Shown here in pieces: positions 8,406-19,500 of a DNA stretch of 31,331 nt (position 1 is its first letter; each line of letters opens with the position of its first letter). The stretch covers positions 1 to 31,331 of the forward strand of contig CAZIDB010000020.1 in NCBI GenBank assembly GCA_964537965.1. Reading direction: 5' to 3'. This stretch comes from SURF-24 sp964537965 (GTDB taxonomy: Bacteria; Bacteroidota; Ignavibacteria; Ignavibacteriales; SURF-24). A program made the position numbers and the translations under genes. The notes under the pieces were generated by a model, which did not search any database, was not told the DNA's origin, and worked only from the letters and a program-made list of their open reading frames with translations.

Positions 8406-8592
8406 TATCCTGTTTCCAAAGATAAATTAAATAATAATTCGAAAACCTTTTCATTTTACCAGCAGTAAATCTTATTTTACAGAAAAATCCTTTCAATTAC
8501 CTTTTTACAGGTCTAATATAACTAAAAATATGTGTTATATATAATTGAAAAAATCATCCCGTTCTTTGCCGCAAGGAAAATTACCCGAAATA

Positions 8593-10401
8593 CTATTTGA
8601 GTACAAGAAGCTTTCTTGTTAAGGATTTATTGCTGCATCGTAAAGTGTAAAAATATATGCCGGAAGAGACGGTTGTATTAGATTCATTTTTTGAATCCCA
8701 GGTAATTATATTCTCTCCTGGAAGAGATAAATCGATATGTTTTGAATAAATTGTCTTACCGAGTGCATCGAATATGTAAAAATCGAGAGGCGTTTCCTTA
8801 GCTACATTATATTTTATTATTGTTCTTCCGTTGAAAGGATTTGGAAAATTCTGTTGCAGCCTGAAATCTTCAGGAATATTATTTCCTGTTTCAATTTCAC
8901 CGGTTGATAACTGATCAATAATAATTCCGTTCAGCAAGCCGTTATCTGTTTCTGCTGCAATATCTATATCAAGAATACCATCTTTAACCTTTACATTTTC
9001 AAATGATAGGATATAAGCAATATTTTTACCTGCACTCTGGAAAATATCCAGGTTATCTGCACCTAAAGAGTCCTCAATATAAATATCAAATACTCTGCTT
9101 CCGACTGTTGAAAAATAGTTTTCGCTTATTAGTAGTTTTAAACTATATGAACCATCCGGCACTCTTACTTTGTATGCAACCAGACCATATCTTTCGGACT
9201 GGTAGATAGAATCTTCTTCCGTGTTATTTATTTGTGTTTCGGCAGGAACTTCAGAAGGCGAACCTTCACAATAACCATATTCTGTTGTTTCATTGAATCT
9301 TTGATCGGGGAGGAATCCCATTGCTCCTGGACCGCCGATGTTTATTTTAACAGGAAAACTTAACGGCTTAGACATAATGATGCTAACAGCCCTTAAGGCG
9401 CTTGTATTTGAAGGAGTAAAAAGATCTTTAATGCCAGCGTAAGTAATAAGGTTATATTTTTTGTTAATATCCAGACTGGAAGTAAAAAGGCAGACAGTTT
9501 TATTATCATCCTGAAGACGGGCACTATCTATTGTAACTCCGCTAATTAAATAAAGATTTTTATTTTCAGCTGAAATCTTATCGATTTCCTCAGAGTATTT
9601 TGCCATTACATTGCCATATTCTGCTCTTGCCCAAAGCAGATAGGGAGGCTTCACATCTGTATAACCGGTATTGGCAGTATTTGTAAGGCAAAGTATAAGA
9701 TTTCCGTCTTTTAAAACAGCATTGTCAGTAATAAACACACAATTATTACCGTTCCAGGTGTGTGTACCTTTTTCCCATTTTGTTTCATCCCAGGAATCCA
9801 AATTATCTGTCCATTGATGAGTAAAGTTACTTTCAGTCCCGTAATTTCCTGTTCCCGGAGTATATGAATAGTAACTTACGAAATCATAATATGCAAAAGC
9901 AGGCAAAGCATTTTCATTCCATGTTCCCACCCAATTTTCAGATGAAGGATTCCAGATGTTCATCATAATTTTTTGAGGATGAACTAAAGTACTAATATGT
10001 TCTCCTGTTTGACGATAGACTTCTTTACCATCAATAAACCATGCGACATATGACGGTGTCCATTCAAAAGCATATGTGTGGTAATCTAATCCGGGATTAA
10101 AATCTATAGGCTGTGTCCTAACGTGATTTGTTTGTCCCGGAGTTATTGTGTTAAACTGTACACTGTTTGTATAACGACCCAAGATTTCAATATCAATCTC
10201 ATTCCAGTTACTTGTGCCAACCCCGTCATGATAAGTAAAGAAAGAAGCAAGCATACCATCTCTTTGAGCCGATTTTAGCCTGGCTTCGAACCTGCCGTAA
10301 GTGTAAGCTTCTTTGGTTCTATACTCTGCGCCATAATAATCTTTTGCATTTGTAAAACCTGATAAAAGTGCCAACAAAAATATTATGCCTGCTTTTTTCA
10401 T
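8593..10401 (-). CDS. Circularly permuted GH16 beta-1,3-1,4-glucanase (licheninase type) with malectin-like domain and T9SS sorting domain
   Basis: A 602-residue exported enzyme. After a signal peptide (1-19) the GH16 core starts at KDYYGAEYRTKEAYTYGRFEAR and contains the catalytic signature NEIDIEILG (nucleophile Glu68, Asp70, acid/base Glu72). The strands that come first in Bacillus lichenases (F..x.WTDNLDSWDETKWEKG to DGNLILCLT) instead come after it, at about residues 193-240, as in the natural circular permutant from Fibrobacter succinogenes. Then come an Ig-like domain (about 255-345), a malectin-like sugar-binding domain (about 350-497, INIGGPG... RVFDIYIEDS) and a T9SS sorting domain (about 517-602). 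It should cleave mixed-linkage beta-glucan outside the cell. It lies 32 bases after the metallophosphoesterase and is a paralogue of the gene at 19761-21563. Confidence 0.92.
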   Translation of the reverse strand: MKKAGIIFLLALLSGFTNAKDYYGAEYRTKEAYTYGRFEARLKSAQRDGMLASFFTYHDGVGTSNWNEIDIEILGRYTNSVQFNTITPGQTNHVRTQPIDFNPGLDYHTYAFEWTPSYVAWFIDGKEVYRQTGEHISTLVHPQKIMMNIWNPSSENWVGTWNENALPAFAYYDFVSYYSYTPGTGNYGTESNFTHQWTDNLDSWDETKWEKGTHTWNGNNCVFITDNAVLKDGNLILCLTNTANTGYTDVKPPYLLWARAEYGNVMAKYSEEIDKISAENKNLYLISGVTIDSARLQDDNKTVCLFTSSLDINKKYNLITYAGIKDLFTPSNTSALRAVSIIMSKPLSFPVKINIGGPGAMGFLPDQRFNETTEYGYCEGSPSEVPAETQINNTEEDSIYQSERYGLVAYKVRVPDGSYSLKLLISENYFSTVGSRVFDIYIEDSLGADNLDIFQSAGKNIAYILSFENVKVKDGILDIDIAAETDNGLLNGIIIDQLSTGEIETGNNIPEDFRLQQNFPNPFNGRTIIKYNVAKETPLDFYIFDALGKTIYSKHIDLSLPGENIITWDSKNESNTTVSSGIYFYTLRCSNKSLTRKLLVLK

Positions 10402-10433
10402 ATAATTAAATCCCTGTGTTATTTTATGAATTA

Positions 10434-13400
10434 CTATTTTACTAAAACTAATTTTTTTACAGATAGAAAATTACCTGCTTTCAAACGGTAATAATATATT
10501 CCGCTTGATAAGCTGCTTCCGTCGAAATGTATTTCATATCTGCCGGCCAGTTTTTCCTCACTGGTAATGGTAAAGAGTTCTTTACCCAGAACATCATAAA
10601 TTTTTAATGATACAAATCCTGCCTCAGGAATCTGATAACGGATTGTAGTCGAGGGATTGAATGGATTTGGAAAATTTTGTTCCAGCTTATATTTGTCGGG
10701 CAATCCAGTCAGTTCAACTCCGGTCGCAATGTCAAATGCTACATTATCTGAATAGGGACTCCAGCGAAGATTATGATCACGATATTTTACTCTGTAATAA
10801 TAAGTTTTTCCATCTGTAAATTTTGATTTACTTAAGGTAAGTTTTGATAGATCAATTCCGGCATTTTTATCAACAGGATTAAAGTTACCATCAACTCCAT
10901 AAATATCCTGCCAATTGGATATTGAATCAATTACGATGGATTTGAAGTTCGGATCCTCACTTACCTGGAATCTTGAACTCATCAAAGAATCACTTCCTGC
11001 AAAAGCAGAAGCGTTAAAAACAATATTGCTCTCGTTTTTAACCGGCGTATATGTTACGGGTTTTTCTGGAGCGGACTGATTTATCCTTCTGTGCCATCTA
11101 TCTAATAATTCGGCATTCAGAGTTTTACTATCGTTACCAAGGCTGTACATAGATTCTTCAAAAGTTTTATTCTCAACATCAATTTCCATTAAGAGGAAAT
11201 GATAATGATCAAACGAAGTGTGAATCTGCGGGTAATCCTTATTTATAAATTCACCCCAGTTATCTGTAGCGCCGCCGCCGCCGCCAGCACATACTGTTCT
11301 GAAATCTCCATTATCTTTATCTGATTCTATTACTCCTCTTTCAAAGGCGTGAGTATGACCATAAGTAACTTGCTGTACCTTTGAATATTTTTTTAAAATC
11401 GGAAAGAGTTCATTTCTTACCCAGTTCGGTCCGCCATCAAATGTTAATGCTTCCACCCATAATTCTGTTAGAAAAGGATGATGGAAAATGAAGAATACGA
11501 AATCAATGTTAGGGTTACTTTCATATTCTTTTAATTTCATTTCTACCCATACTTTTTGAAGTACGCCAGCTGACTTAACTATGTTTGTGTTCAAACTTAT
11601 TATAGCTGTGTTTCCAACTGTGAACGAATAGAATTTTTCATTCTGTGCGCTTGGGTAAGGGAATGCAGAAAACTCATCGTAGTGAAAATAATCATAATAG
11701 AACTGGGTTTCTCCCTCATGATTTCCTGTAGTTGTCATAATTGGAACATATGGAGAAAGGGGAGCGAATGGGGCAAAGTACTGATCAGTAAACTGGCTAA
11801 TTGCACTTCCGCTTACAACCAAATCTCCTGAATGCAGAATAAGATTAACCTGGTTCTGAATATCTGTACCATACAATTCTTCAACTTTCTGTTTTGCGGC
11901 CCGTATAACTTTCATAGCCATGCTTGTATCACTGGAATGAGTATCGCTGAACTGCAGAATTCTGATCTTCCCTTTGTATGTTGAATCAGGGTAAGTTTTG
12001 AAAGAATATGTTTTTGATTCACCGCTTCCGCTTATGGCTTTGTAATAATAAGTTGTATTGGGCTGCAGACTTGTTAATTTAACCGAATGCCATCTGAAAG
12101 GATCACTGATAATTTCATTTGTACCCGTGACAGACTGACCAAGTGATTCAGTTGTTCCGAATTCGACTTTTGTTAAGGCGGAGGCAGTATCATGCCAGCA
12201 AATAAAAGTTGAAGTTGGTGTTGTTGACTGAAGATAAGGTAATAATACCAATTGCTTTATACCGGTTTGATGTCCGAATCCTCCAAGGTTTTTAACCTCA
12301 TCCTCGGTTAGGGAGTAATTCCATATCTTTAATTCAGAACAATAAATATCGCTGTCTTCACCGTCGTTATCTGCAAAAATTAAAAGTTTATCAGCAAGAG
12401 CAAATCTTCCGTCTACGCTTTGTGCGGTTCCATTATGAATTAATTTTCCGTCAATGAAGTACTTGTACTGTTTTCCGTTCTCAACAGAAATTACAAGGCG
12501 GTACCATTCGTTTTTTTCAATCTGGCTGTTTGAATAGCCTGTTGCTCCCACCCCGATATTTCCAGTAGGATTAATAAAGCAATCACCATCATCACCATTC
12601 CCGCCACTGGTCTGGAAAAATGAATACCAGGGGCCTAAATCAGGAATTTTAAAATCAAATTGTAATGTATAGCTGTTAACATAAAGACCGCCGCCGTTGG
12701 CAGAAATTCCGTGTGTCATTTTATAATAACTTCCTATTCCAATTTTAACGGCATCATTACCACTGGTGGGTCCATCAACAATTTCATGTGTGCCTATTAA
12801 TTCAAGCGAAAGCCCAAGAGTTGGTTCCGCCTTTAATACATCACTCGGGTCATCAAATTTCCAGTCGCCGACAAGCTTTGGAGTATTAGCCGTTGTATCG
12901 CCTAATACATGTCCGAATCCGCCTAATGCTGTAATCTCACTTTCGGCTAAAACTCTGTTCCATATAGCAGCCTGGGCAATATCAATTTGACCATCTTCAC
13001 CATCGTTATCTGCAAAAAGAAGCAACATAGCAGGTAATGAAAATCTACCGTCAATATTCTGTTTAGTTCCATCAAGCAGAGGCTGCCCGTCTAAATAAGT
13101 GCGGAAAAATTCTCCGTTCTTTACTGCAATTATCAGCCTGTACCATTCATTTGGTGAGACGGAGTAGGCACCGTAACCCGTAGCATTTGTTCCTAATTTT
13201 CCTTCAGTATTTATGAAAAAGTCGGCATCATCTGAATTATTTTGTGTGGTCTGGAAAAAAGCTTTCCAACTTGTAATATCAGGAACCTTGAAATCGAACT
13301 GAAGAGTATATTCATTAACTAATGAGCCGCCACCATTTGCAGAAATTCCATGTTCTGCCTGGTAGTAACTTCCGGAGCCGATTCGTACTGCTTTATTATT

Positions 13401-14080
13401 TTGCGAAGGGCCATCGACCTGCTGGTGGGTACCAACAAGGGTTAAATCTTTTCCAAGGAATCCTTCAGCCAGATTATCACTGTTATCAAATTTCCAGGTG
13501 CAAACCGGTTGAAGGATGTCTACTGGTAATATATGTCCATATCCACCAAGGTTTTGAACTTGATATGTTGTTAATGGTTTATCCCATATAGCTACTTCAG
13601 CAACATCAATTTCACCGTCATCACCATCATTATCTCCGAAAAGTAAAACAATATTTTCAAGACTAAATCTGTCATCAATTACCTGTGCAGTTCCATCTAG
13701 TAATAGCTGGCCATCAAGGTAATACCTATAATGGGTTCCGTTATTAACTGAGATAACTAGACGATACCATTCTCCTGCAGAAACAGCATAGGAAGAATAA
13801 CCCGTTGCCTGAAGACCAATATTACCGTTTGTATTTATAAATCCTTCACCGTCATCACTGTTTAAAGGATTGGTTTGTAAAAAAGTATACCAGCTTCCAA
13901 TGCCGGCTACTTTAAAATCAATTTGTATAGTGTATTCATTAACTAATAACCCGCCGCCATTAGCGGATATCCCGTGTGACATTTTATAATAACTGCCTAC
14001 ACCAATTCTAACAGCCCCGTTTCCGGCCGTCGGGCCAGCAACGCTTGATTGGGTACCTACAAGTTCAAGGTTAGATCCTA
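10434..14080 (-). CDS. LamG-repeat metallophosphoesterase with T9SS sorting domain (N-terminus lost in assembly gap)
   Basis: The frame is open through an internal ATG at 13982 and up to the gap edge at 14080, so the true N-terminus and signal peptide are missing; at least 1215 residues are visible. It starts with three LamG/concanavalin-like repeats of about 205 residues, each with GISANGGG, EWYRL, DNDG(D/E)D and LGG(Y/F)GH. Then comes a purple-acid-phosphatase-type N-terminal fibronectin-like domain (LPYLQSTTPTSTFICWHD, TTYYYKA). Next is a calcineurin-like phosphoesterase with all metal motifs: FSDTH, HSGDLV, TGNHE, FHHPF and YGHTHAFERG. A further beta-sandwich and a T9SS sorting domain close it. 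It probably removes phosphate from an extracellular ester, with LamG repeats for binding. The gene precedes GH16 by 32 bases, so they are likely cotranscribed. Substrate is unknown. Confidence 0.88.
12255..14080 (-). repeat. Tandem LamG-encoding repeats (at least three units, about 615-625 bp each)
   Basis: Three successive units encode the same block order (SYYK/Q..HGISANGGG, YTLQFDFK, EWYRL, LDGQ, DNDG, AIW, LGGFGH). Unit borders are near 12885 and 13515; the third is cut by the gap. Protein similarity is high enough that repeat-driven assembly failure is a reasonable cause of the gap at 14081. Confidence 0.75.
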
Positions 14081-14180
14081 NNNNNNNNNNNNNNNNNNNN
14101 NNNNNNNNNNNNNNNNNNNNNNNNNNNNNNNNNNNNNNNNNNNNNNNNNNNNNNNNNNNNNNNNNNNNNNNNNNNNNNNN
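14081..14180. other. Assembly gap (100 Ns)
   Basis: Exactly 100 Ns, the usual placeholder for an unknown length. It hides the 5' end of the LamG phosphoesterase gene and the rest of the spacer behind the esterase gene. Confidence 0.98.
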
Positions 14181-14181
14181 A

Positions 14182-14201
14182 GGGGGAGCATCCGCTCCTC
14201 C
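14182..14201 (-). terminator. Hairpin downstream of the SGNH esterase gene, at the gap edge
   Basis: On the minus strand GGAGGAGC, loop GGAT, then GCTCCCCC: an 8-bp stem with one G-T pair, 28 bases after the esterase stop. It could be an intrinsic terminator whose T-run falls in the gap, or a dispersed palindrome. The missing sequence prevents a decision. Confidence 0.45.
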
Positions 14202-14228
14202 TTAATTTACGATGTTGTATTAGGAATT

Positions 14229-15599
14229 TTACTTCATTAAAATCATTGGTCTTGTTTCTGCTTTATCAGCAGAAATTAAATTATAAAAATATATACCCGA
14301 GACTAAGCCTGATGCATTAAATACGGTTTTGTAATTCCCTGCATATTTATATTCATCAATTAATGTTTTTACCTCATTACCCATCGGGTCATAAATTGTT
14401 AATTTTACTTGACCCGGATTGGCAATAAAAAATTCAATTGTTGTTGAAGGATTGAACGGATTGGGATAATTCTGTTTAAGTTGAAAATGATCCGGTGATT
14501 TTGACGCAGAATTATTTTCAATGCCGGTAGTCCATCCGAGTTGTTCTGTTATGTATGCAGCAAGTTTTTCTCCCATACCTTTCTGGTGGCGAACCCGCGG
14601 ATGTTTTGACCATGCAGGATCAAAGGGGAAGAAATATGTTCCGATATTTTGATCATTATCGTTATTCTTTAATGATTCTACTGCACCCTTTATATATCCT
14701 GGCCAGGGTGATCCGGCTTTTGTAGCATCCATACTACCTAGTGCACAAACTATAAAAGCAGTCTGATGATGACTACGGATTTTACGGACAAAATTAGCGT
14801 AAGTATTTGTAATGGTTGCAGAATCCCTTGAACCAAGAAGCCAACTGTCATTTTGCATAATATTGATTACTACAACATCAGGTACAAACAAATTAAAATC
14901 CCATTCACTTTCAGCTTTTTCAGGATCAAGCCGGTAGTAATAATCGGGCATAACCATACTGAAAAAACTTTTCATAAGTCCAATACCGCTTTTTGCAATG
15001 CACATATACTCGGCTTTTAATAACCGTGATGCCACAGCACCATAGGCGAGAAAATTATTTTCGTATTTCAGATTATCATCGGCATAAGAATCCGGTGCTT
15101 CATCACCGTAACCGCATGTAATCGAATCCCCATAGAATAATATTTTACGTAAAAGTTCAGCATCCGGTTCAAGAAGGTTTTTCCCTTCATCTATTTCTAA
15201 CCCAAGAAATTTGGTCGAACCTGTGGATGCTTCTGTCCTGCGGAAAATTAATAGGCTGTGGACAGTATCTTTTAATGCAGATGAAACCGGATATTTGTTG
15301 CTGCCTTTCTTACAATCAATTAGAAAAGGGTGATCATAATCCTCATCAATGTAAATATCAAAATAAGACTGACCCGTTGAATCATCCAGGGTTATACTAA
15401 GCGATGTACCTTCAAACTTAGTCTTAATGTATGTCCCCGGCCAGTAAAGAACAGGGCTATCTGGAACACTATTGTTAATTCTTCCCACATAAAAGAAGTT
15501 GGGATTATCTGCTGTAATTGTTGTCCCCGATAAATTTGTGATCAATAAAAAAAGAATGAACGTAAGTAAACGTAAAGTATTAAAAGTAATCTTAGCCAT
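14229..15599 (-). CDS. CE2-like SGNH/GDSL carbohydrate esterase with T9SS sorting domain
   Basis: A 456-residue exported esterase. A signal peptide (about 1-25) is followed by a small N-terminal beta-sandwich (FFYVGRINNSVPDSPVLYWPG, about 33-140) and an SGNH hydrolase domain with FYGDSITCGYG (catalytic Ser159), an Asn-containing block INIMQNDSW in place of the usual GTND, and a C-terminal KHPRVRHQKG with the probable catalytic His333. The jelly roll plus SGNH layout is that of carbohydrate esterase family 2, which removes acetyl groups from xylan or glucomannan. A T9SS sorting domain fills about residues 370-456. AGAGG lies just before the ATG. It follows the response regulator by 213 bases in the same direction, in a beta-glucanase context. 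Specificity is inferred from the family. Confidence 0.85.
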   Translation of the reverse strand: MAKITFNTLRLLTFILFLLITNLSGTTITADNPNFFYVGRINNSVPDSPVLYWPGTYIKTKFEGTSLSITLDDSTGQSYFDIYIDEDYDHPFLIDCKKGSNKYPVSSALKDTVHSLLIFRRTEASTGSTKFLGLEIDEGKNLLEPDAELLRKILFYGDSITCGYGDEAPDSYADDNLKYENNFLAYGAVASRLLKAEYMCIAKSGIGLMKSFFSMVMPDYYYRLDPEKAESEWDFNLFVPDVVVINIMQNDSWLLGSRDSATITNTYANFVRKIRSHHQTAFIVCALGSMDATKAGSPWPGYIKGAVESLKNNDNDQNIGTYFFPFDPAWSKHPRVRHQKGMGEKLAAYITEQLGWTTGIENNSASKSPDHFQLKQNYPNPFNPSTTIEFFIANPGQVKLTIYDPMGNEVKTLIDEYKYAGNYKTVFNASGLVSGIYFYNLISADKAETRPMILMK

Positions 15600-15812
15600 T
15601 TAAAACCTCTCGATTAAGAATCTTGTTATTGTATAAGTATTTTTATCAACAAAGAATTGAATCCGGGTAATGCCCTGGATCGTAGTTAAAAAAATAACCT
15701 TAACGGAAGTCGTGCATCAATCGCATGTTCATGGTATAAATTTATTCCGTGAGAAATTTTTTTACGGCGGAGAAACCAGGAGAGGATATTTGAAATAAGG
15801 TCGTTTGGAATA

Positions 15813-16472
15813 TTAAGGCAACAGATTCTCTTTGTAAACTTTTGAAATTACTCCGGCGCGTGTATTTACATGGAGTTTTGTATATATATTTTTAACGTGA
15901 GTATTTACCGTGTGAAAACTCAGGAATAATTTATCTGCAATTTGTTGTTTGGTTAACCCTGAAATAATGAACTGAAGAATTTCCTTTTCCCTGTCTGTCA
16001 ATCCGTAGTCTGTTTTCTTTGGTTTCAAACGGGCAAACATGTCCAGAACCTTATGAGCTATTTTCATATTCATTGGTGCACCACCGGCCAGAATTTCTTT
16101 TATTGCATCAACAATTTTTTCCGGTGAAGAATCTTTAAGCATATAACCTGATGCACCAGCGCATAGTGCGTCAAAGACGTTATCATTATCATCATAAACA
16201 GTTAGTATTAATATCTGTACCGAAGGCGATATTGTTTTAAACTTTTCAATACCTGCAATTCCACTCATACCCGGCAGCCCTATATCAAGCAGAATTATTT
16301 CAGGACTGTTTTCGTGTTTAAGCACATCAATTGCTTCTTCACACATTGAAAAGGAGTGCGAACAACTCATCCCTTCCGTTCTTTCAATCAAATTAACCAA
16401 TGATTTTCTATAACGGAGGTTATCTTCGATAATCCATATATCTATTTGATTCGCCGTTGTTTCGGAACTCAT
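15813..16472 (-). CDS. NarL/LuxR-type response regulator
   Basis: A 219-residue two-component regulator. The receiver domain (about 10-125) has the acidic pair in IIEDN, the phosphorylated Asp63 in ILLDIGLPGMSG, Thr in ILTVYDD and Lys in YMLKDSSPEK. The C-terminal LuxR helix-turn-helix (about 153-215) has LTDREKEILQ, GLTKQQIADKLFLSFHTVNTHVKNIYTKL. It is encoded 94 bases after the double-propeller kinase, whose HisKA_3 type matches NarL-family partners, so they are almost certainly a pair. Likely targets are the surrounding hydrolase genes; no binding site could be identified by eye. The ATG lacks an obvious Shine-Dalgarno. Confidence 0.93.
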   Translation of the reverse strand: MSSETTANQIDIWIIEDNLRYRKSLVNLIERTEGMSCSHSFSMCEEAIDVLKHENSPEIILLDIGLPGMSGIAGIEKFKTISPSVQILILTVYDDNDNVFDALCAGASGYMLKDSSPEKIVDAIKEILAGGAPMNMKIAHKVLDMFARLKPKKTDYGLTDREKEILQFIISGLTKQQIADKLFLSFHTVNTHVKNIYTKLHVNTRAGVISKVYKENLLP

Positions 16473-16566
16473 TGTTTTGTATTATTTTCATTTATAAAAT
16501 AAAGACTATTAAAAAGTGTATCTATACCACGTTTGCGTTATTTTTTAAGAAATATCATGTTGCTTT

Positions 16567-19500
16567 TTATGAGGGAATATTAAGTCTTATCAAAGTACCC
16601 TTTCCTTTATCTGAAGATATAGAAAGCAGTGCATTCATTTTTTCGGCTCGTTTTTTCATATTGTATAACCCGTTGTTTTCTTTGACACCCATAACATCAA
16701 AACCTTTTCCGTTATCCTGAACTTGCATAGTAAAATATTTTGAATCACCCGACAGATCAACAATACACTTTGTAGCATTGGAATGTTTAACTACATTTGT
16801 AAGGCACTCTTTGTACAACAAAAAAATATTCCTGCGGACTTCCAGGTTGAAGCCTTCCATATTAACTCCGCTTGAAGCATTAAATGTCCACTCAAGGTTT
16901 GACAATATTTTTGCTGCTGTTTCTTTCATTTTAAAAACAATATCTTCGCTGGCATCATTCCTTGGATTTATAAACCATATTATATCCCGCATAGCATCAA
17001 CGGTTTCTTTTGCCGTCTTACTTATATCAGAAGAAAGTTCATGCTCGTTCCTGTTAAGAGAGTTGCATTGCATAAGCATCTGGCTGTTTACACTAATACT
17101 GCTAAGGTTGCTTCCAATTTCATCGTGAAGATCACTTGCAATGTTATAACGCAGCCTCTCTATTTTTAATAATTGTTTAATTCTGTATTGATATAAAGTA
17201 AAACCGATTGCAATAATTATAATAAAGACTAATATTCTGAACCACCATGTATTCCACCAGGCAGGAAGAATTATGATCTTAAGTAATTTTGGTTTTCCCC
17301 ATATTCCGTCGGGGTTTGTTGCTTTCACAAAAAAACGGTATTTACCTTCCCGAATATCTGTATAATAGGCGGTTGTTCGTGTATCTGCGTTTACCCAATC
17401 CGGATCAATACCTTCAAGCTTATATGCAAAATTGTGTTCATTAACAGGTAAAAGATCCAGAGCGTTAAAACTTACTGAAAAAAAGTTCTGGTTGTGTTTT
17501 AAGATAATTTCATCAGTGGTTAAAAGTGATGTGGGCAGCGGTGCTTCAACATCAAAAATTTTAAATGATGTAAGAACAACGGGTGGACCAACAGGATCGA
17601 TTTTTATTGAGTCGGGGCTAAATGAGATTACACCACCTATACCTCCAAAATACATTACTCCTTCTTTATTCTTAAAATAAGAATGCCAGTTGAATTGATT
17701 ATTTATAAGCCCGTCGTTTTCATTATAAATTCTGAAAGTATTTGTTTTAGGAGTAAACTTAACCAAACCTTTCATAGTACTTATCCATAGGTTACTTTGG
17801 TTATCTTCAATAATTCCATATATAACATCATTGGGAAGGCCGTTCAAAGTAGAATAATGTTCAAATTTACCTGTCGATTTGTTGAATTTATTCAGACCAG
17901 CGTTAAAAGTACCAATCCATATTAAACCGGAATTATCCTGGGTAATACAGGAAATTTTATTTCCGCTTATTGAATTTGATTTCACTTTTTGAGGCAGGTA
18001 ATGAAATAATTTTTTATTGGCTAAGTCATACCTGTAAAGCCCGTCCAGCCAGGTTCCTATCCAAATATTTTTTTCGTGGTCTTCAAACAATGCATTAACT
18101 GAAACCGAATCAGGAAATCTAACGCTTGAGTCCTGGGTTTGGGGATTAAAGGGAAGGAAAATTTCTTTTTTCCTGTCGAATATCTGCAGTGCATCATTTG
18201 AACCGACAAGGAATAAACCTGTGCTGGTTTCTAAAATTTGTTGTATCCAGTTTGATCTTAATGAATTTGAGTTCCCGGGAATACTTAGGTAATGTTTGAA
18301 AGTGTTTGTGGCAGGATTAAAAAGATTTAATCCGTTATTACTTGTTCCTAACCAAAGCAGCCCGTTTTTATCTTCATACATTGTAACAATATCATCTGCG
18401 CTAAGACTGTTTTTATTATTAGGATTAAACCTGAAATGATCTATTTTGTTTGATTTAAGATCAATCCGGTCAAAGCCTGCCCCGCCAAACCCAATCCAAA
18501 GTTTTTTATTTTTCCCTTCAATAATACTGCTAACAACTCTTCCCCCAAGCGCAGTGTTTTTTGCAGGCATATATCTGTACTGGACAAATGATTCGTTCAT
18601 CTTTAATTTATTTAAACCGTCTTCAGTACCAATCCAAAGGTTCTTCTGGCGGTCTTCATAAAGATATCTGATTCTGTTACAGACAAGTGAATGACTATTG
18701 TTTTCATCATTGATTAGATGAGTTATTTTTAATGTTCCCTTTGAATCTTGTTCTAAGAGAAAGAGACCGGAGTAATTATAACCGCCAATCCACATTCTGT
18801 TTTTATAATCAACAAGAGTCTGTCGTATTGAAACTGATAAAACAGGGGTGTATTCAGCTGGATAAGTAAATATGTTTTTATTTATATCGAATAATTTTAA
18901 ACCGCCATCAGTACTTATTATTAATGTATTATTTCTATACTTTGCGAGAAACCAGATGTAGTTATCAGAGAAGGAACTCGGATGATTAATTTTCGGATAA
19001 ATTTGTAACATCTTTTTATCTGCCGTCGATAATTTTATTATTCCTCCACCCCAGGTTCCAACCCAGAGATTATTATTGTTATCCTCATCTATTACCGTCA
19101 CATTGTTATGCGGAAAGTAATATTCATTTTTCTCAGAAGTGTTGTACGTTTTAATTTTTAATGTTTCCGGATTAAGTTTGTTTAATCCGTTTGTTGTTGT
19201 TCCAAACCAAATATTATTATGATGATCCTCAAATATATGTTGGATGTAAAGATTGTTGCCGGGTTTATTTATCCTTATGAAAGACTCCTGAACAGGATCA
19301 TATTTGCATAAACCACTTCCCCAGGTTCCGATCCATAGAGTTTTGTCTTTACTTTCAAAGATATACATAATATAGTTCTCCGGTAAAGAGGTTGGGTCAG
19401 CCGGATTGTTTTTGAATACTTTAAATGACTGTCCGTCATACCTGTTCAATCCGTCTTTTGTAGCTATCCATAAATATCCGTCTGATGTCTGTACAATGCA

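Noticed and set aside
8406..8592. Terminator between GH16 and the VTC gene
   Set aside because: Only a very short TTGC/GCAA inverted repeat is present, without a proper stem or T-run.
12255..14080. CRISPR or direct-repeat array
   Set aside because: The periodicity is about 620 bases and codes for LamG domains; no short repeats with unique spacers exist here.
14049..14240. Plus-strand frame spanning the first gap
   Set aside because: Most of it is Ns and it overlaps the ends of two well-supported minus-strand genes.
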